Source: CAKSUT01 sp045542335 (lineage in GTDB: Bacteria; Bacillota; Clostridia; Oscillospirales; CAG-382). From it: DNA of 64,000 nt. This document shows positions 61,282-64,000 of the stretch, one piece after another; position 1 is the first letter of the stretch, and each line of letters opens with the position of its first letter. Location of the stretch: positions 18,365-82,364 of the forward strand of contig JAZQKV010000017.1 of the NCBI GenBank assembly GCA_045542335.1, given 5' to 3'. Made by a program: the position numbers and the translations under genes. A model generated the notes under the pieces. It was not told the DNA's origin and did not search any database. It was given only the letters and a program-made list of their open reading frames with translations.

Positions 61282-62997
61282 ATGAAAATTAAGAAGAAGC
61301 TCAGAGAAGAAATGGGATTTACTGATGTAACTTCCTTTAAGCAGTATTACGAAAACCTTGAAACACAGTTCGCTGACAAAACAATGTTCAAATATTTCCA
61401 GGGTAAAAACAACATTGTTGAAATGACTTACGGTGAGTTTGTTGCAATTGTAAGAAGCATGGTTGCAGGCTTTGAAGCAACGGGTCTTACATCAAAAAGA
61501 ATTGCCATAGTTGGCGAAACCCATCCTAAATGGGTTGCAAGCTTTATTGCAACAGTTTCTTCGGGCGGCGTTGCAATTCCTCTTGACAAGGAGCTTCAGA
61601 TTAAAGAGCTTTGCGGTTTCCTTGAAATAAGTGAGGCGGATGCAATTGTCATAATGCCGGGTTACAACAAGCACTTTGAAGAAATAAAGGAAATCATGGG
61701 CGATAAGATTAAGTATATTCTTGTCAGCACAGAGGACGTTGAACTTTGCGACAGCGTTATTCCCTTTGATGAGCTTGTTTCGGCAGGAGAGGCAAAAATT
61801 GCCGAGGGCTTTGTTCACCCTGATTATGAGATGACCGACAGAATGGCAATTATGCTGTTCACCTCGGGAACAACCGGCACGAGTAAGTGTGTTATGCTTT
61901 CTGAAAAGAACTTTGCGGCGGCAGTGAATTCTGCTGACGTTGCAGTTGATTTCAGCGGCGATGACGTTCTTGTTTCGGTTTTGCCGCTTCACCACACATA
62001 TGAGCTTTGTTGCCTTGTGGCAGGTGCAAACTACGGCATGACAATTTGTATAAACGATAATCTTAAACACGTTCTTAAGAATTTCCAGACCTTTAAGCCC
62101 ACAGCTCTTGTACTCGTTCCGTTGTTTGTCAACACCATGTACAAGAAAATCTGGGATACGGCGGCAAAGAGTGGCAAGGACAAAACGCTCAAAATCGGTC
62201 TTAAGGCATCAAAGGCAATGAGATCTGTGGGCATTGATGTCCGTGCAAAGCTCTTTAAAGAGGTTATTGATGCGTTTGGCGGAAACCTTTGCAAGATTGT
62301 TTGCGGCGGTGCGGCACTTTCTCCCGAATACGTTGAGAAATTTGAAGAATTCGGAGTGAGAATTTTCGAGGGCTATGGCATCACGGAATGTTCGCCTCTT
62401 ATTTCGGTTTCCCCTTATTATGCGCCTAAGCGTGCATCTGTTGGACCGTCAGTTCCTTGTTGCCAGGTGAAAATCGACGGCGGTGTCAAGAATGACAAAG
62501 GCTTTGACGAGGGCGAAATCTGTGTCAAGGGCGACAATGTTATGCTTGGCTACTACAAGAATGAAGAAGCGACAAAAGATGCTTTCACCGAGGACGGTTG
62601 GTACAGGACAGGCGACGTTGGTTACCTTGACAACGACGGATATATTTACATAACCGGCAGAAAGAAGTCTGTTATCGTTCTTAATAACGGAAAGAACGTT
62701 TTCCCCGAGGAAATTGAGGAGCATCTTGAGCATATCGAAGCAATCCAGGAATGTGTTGTTGTAGGCAGAAAGAAAGACGATTCCGACGAGGTTGTGCTTA
62801 CGGCTATATGCTACCCCGCGTTTGATAAATTCGACAAGGAAGAGGGCATTGATGCAATTGCCGAAAAGATTAAGGCAGAAATCAACGAAGTAAATAAAAA
62901 GCTTCCCACCTTTAAGCAGGTGAGAAACATTGAAATCCGCAAGAACGAATTTGAGAAGACAACCTCAAGAAAGATCAAGCGTTACCTTGTTAAATAA
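61282..62997 (+). CDS. Acyl-adenylating enzyme (long-chain acyl-CoA/ACP ligase)
   Basis: A 571-aa member of the AMP-binding superfamily that activates a carboxylic acid with ATP. Core motifs: LFTSGTTGTSKCVMLS near residue 193, GYGITECSP near 365, YRTGDVGYLDNDGYIYITGRKKSVI near 445 (A7/A8 region) and the C-terminal lysine area TTSRKIKRYLVK. It has no N-terminal extension. It is 29 bases ahead of an acyl carrier protein gene, so the acyl group may go to that carrier rather than to CoA. The acid is not known. Confidence 0.88.
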   Translation: MKIKKKLREEMGFTDVTSFKQYYENLETQFADKTMFKYFQGKNNIVEMTYGEFVAIVRSMVAGFEATGLTSKRIAIVGETHPKWVASFIATVSSGGVAIPLDKELQIKELCGFLEISEADAIVIMPGYNKHFEEIKEIMGDKIKYILVSTEDVELCDSVIPFDELVSAGEAKIAEGFVHPDYEMTDRMAIMLFTSGTTGTSKCVMLSEKNFAAAVNSADVAVDFSGDDVLVSVLPLHHTYELCCLVAGANYGMTICINDNLKHVLKNFQTFKPTALVLVPLFVNTMYKKIWDTAAKSGKDKTLKIGLKASKAMRSVGIDVRAKLFKEVIDAFGGNLCKIVCGGAALSPEYVEKFEEFGVRIFEGYGITECSPLISVSPYYAPKRASVGPSVPCCQVKIDGGVKNDKGFDEGEICVKGDNVMLGYYKNEEATKDAFTEDGWYRTGDVGYLDNDGYIYITGRKKSVIVLNNGKNVFPEEIEEHLEHIEAIQECVVVGRKKDDSDEVVLTAICYPAFDKFDKEEGIDAIAEKIKAEINEVNKKLPTFKQVRNIEIRKNEFEKTTSRKIKRYLVK

Positions 62998-63026
62998 AAT
63001 AATATACATATAGGGAGAACAGAGAA

Positions 63027-63254
63027 ATGTTTGAAGAAATTAAGCAGATACTTGTTGATGAAATTCAGCTCAAGGAGGACGACGTTACACTTGAAGCAGA
63101 GCTTGTGAACGACCTTGGACTCAATTCCATTGAAATTGCAGACCTTATTCTTCTTTGCGAGGATAAGTATGACATTGAAATTGACGAAGAAGAAATCAGA
63201 GGTTGTGTAACTCTTGGTGATTTCATCGCCTATCTTGAAAAGACCGTTAAATAA
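63027..63254 (+). CDS. Acyl carrier protein
   Basis: A 75-aa carrier. The phosphopantetheine serine is Ser 34 in DLGLNSIEIADL (the usual form is DSL or DSM; Asn replaces Asp before Ser). Highly acidic second half (YDIEIDEEEI) as in type II ACPs. AGGGAGAACAG lies before the ATG. It follows the ligase gene and is followed by a terminator; a dedicated partner is likely, not the main fatty-acid ACP. Confidence 0.92.
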   Translation: MFEEIKQILVDEIQLKEDDVTLEAELVNDLGLNSIEIADLILLCEDKYDIEIDEEEIRGCVTLGDFIAYLEKTVK

Positions 63255-63279
63255 TCGGTTTGAAAAAGCAAAAAATGAT

Positions 63280-63317
63280 TCCCACGGTGAGAGTTTTGTT
63301 TCACCGTGGGAGTTTTT
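63280..63317. terminator. Bidirectional terminator after ACP
   Basis: An 11-bp stem TCCCACGGTGA/TCACCGTGGGA (63280-63290 with 63301-63311), then GTTTTTTCG. It also serves the convergent gene. Confidence 0.9.
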
Positions 63318-63323
63318 TCGTAT

Positions 63324-63998
63324 TCAATAAACAAGATTTAGAGAGCCGATGTCAATTGCCTCGGAAAGCCGCTTCATGCGAATCTGCGGACGGGGGAAGG
63401 TAAATTCAAAAAATCTGAATAGCACATCGGCAGTTTTGTGAGTGGAATGGAAAAGAAGAATGGCATTTTGTGAATTGCGGTTGTCTTCCTCCATTGCCCA
63501 AAGGAAATCTGTGATATGGTTTGCAACCTGTTGGTTTCCGTCAAAGGTGTTGTCACGGCAGACAATGTTGGCATTTACAGGAATCACGCCTGCAGTTTCA
63601 CACACGGCGTTGAAGTCGATACTGCCTATAAGTTCTGCAGGAGGGCAATAAAGAGTTGCCGTTCCTTTTGTGAGCCGCTTCAACATGGCTTTTGACTGTT
63701 TAATATCGGATATAACGTCTTGCAAGCTTACAGCTTGGTGATTTTCCAAAATTCCGGTTCCTGCGCAAATTCCAACGGTGTGTCCCTCAATTATTATGCG
63801 CCTTAAAAGCGACGGATTTTTCTCCATGTTTTCGGCGTTGCAGAAGAACACGGCTTTTACGCCACGACCTTTGAGCATATCAAGAACAATGCCGGTTGAA
63901 TCATTGGGGGCGTTTAAGAATGTCAGATATAGGTCACGCCTGCCAATGATTTGTTCGGGTGGCTGTTCGGGGGTTGTGGGTGTCACAGGTTTTTGGGG
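63324..63998 (-). CDS. NodB-like polysaccharide deacetylase-fold protein, C-terminal part
   Basis: The frame is open past the window's right edge, so this is a partial gene; 225 codons are seen. It begins in a Pro/Thr/Glu/Gln-rich linker (TPTTPEQPPEQ), then a NodB-type barrel: LYLTFLNAPNDSTG where active enzymes have TFDDGP, GVKAVFFCNAENMEKNPSLLRR, EGHTVGICAG where active enzymes have H..H, and LYCPPA. The two metal Asp residues and the second His are missing, so the deacetylase activity is probably lost. The linker suggests an exported multidomain protein whose N-terminus lies beyond the window. Confidence 0.7.
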   Translation of the reverse strand, partial: PQKPVTPTTPEQPPEQIIGRRDLYLTFLNAPNDSTGIVLDMLKGRGVKAVFFCNAENMEKNPSLLRRIIIEGHTVGICAGTGILENHQAVSLQDVISDIKQSKAMLKRLTKGTATLYCPPAELIGSIDFNAVCETAGVIPVNANIVCRDNTFDGNQQVANHITDFLWAMEEDNRNSQNAILLFHSTHKTADVLFRFFEFTFPRPQIRMKRLSEAIDIGSLNLVY

Positions 63999-64000
63999 GG

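Overview
The window reads as a chromosomal segment of a monoderm Firmicute, most likely a Clostridia/Oscillospirales-type gut or fermentative anaerobe. The basis is inference from gene families: S-layer-homology (SLH) proteins, a PrsA-like lipoprotein foldase, a GlgC/GlgD pair, a type II pantothenate kinase with an ECF S component, a short archaeal/eukaryote-type ProS, and sigma-70-like promoters with 17-bp spacers. No rRNA, phage, insertion sequence or CRISPR array is visible.

Layout. 1-11.9 kb is mostly housekeeping: the 3' part of proS; a BspA-type leucine-rich repeat (LRR) protein behind a structured leader RNA with a terminator/antiterminator; azlC-azlD; a pantothenate uptake and phosphorylation pair; tRNA-Lys; a P-loop kinase and an XRE/zinc-ribbon regulator that share a duplicated promoter; ygiQ; metK; and a HAD phosphatase. 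12.2-25.3 kb is accessory: two very large secreted SLH proteins with right-handed beta-helix domains, a leaderless beta-helix paralog and an unrecognised secreted protein. 25.4-33.9 kb holds ybaB-recR, then mfd, a PPIase lipoprotein, mreD, a radical SAM protein and an IclR regulator in one direction. 34.1-41.2 kb is an operon-like run of three more leaderless beta-helix proteins and a lipoprotein that fuses a beta-helix to an esterase. 41.3-51.6 kb is pfkA and a complete glycogen operon (glgB-glgC-glgD-glgA, then glgP). 51.7-64 kb holds a YitT protein, sbcC-sbcD-low-molecular-weight phosphatase, two paralogous LRR surface proteins, a YfcE-type phosphoesterase, an acyl-adenylating enzyme with its own acyl carrier protein, and the C-terminal part of a degenerate NodB-like protein.

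How it fits together. The most distinctive content is a family of seven beta-helix paralogs within 29 kb. They occupy different predicted locations: two SLH wall-anchored, one lipoprotein with an esterase, four without any export signal. The second cluster sits directly downstream of an IclR-family regulator, a family that often controls polysaccharide or aromatic catabolism. I infer a glycan-handling system, but the sequence does not show the substrate, and no transporter is nearby. The glycogen operon faces away from pfkA, so storage and glycolysis genes are divergently arranged. Function calls rest on motifs read by eye; no database search was run.
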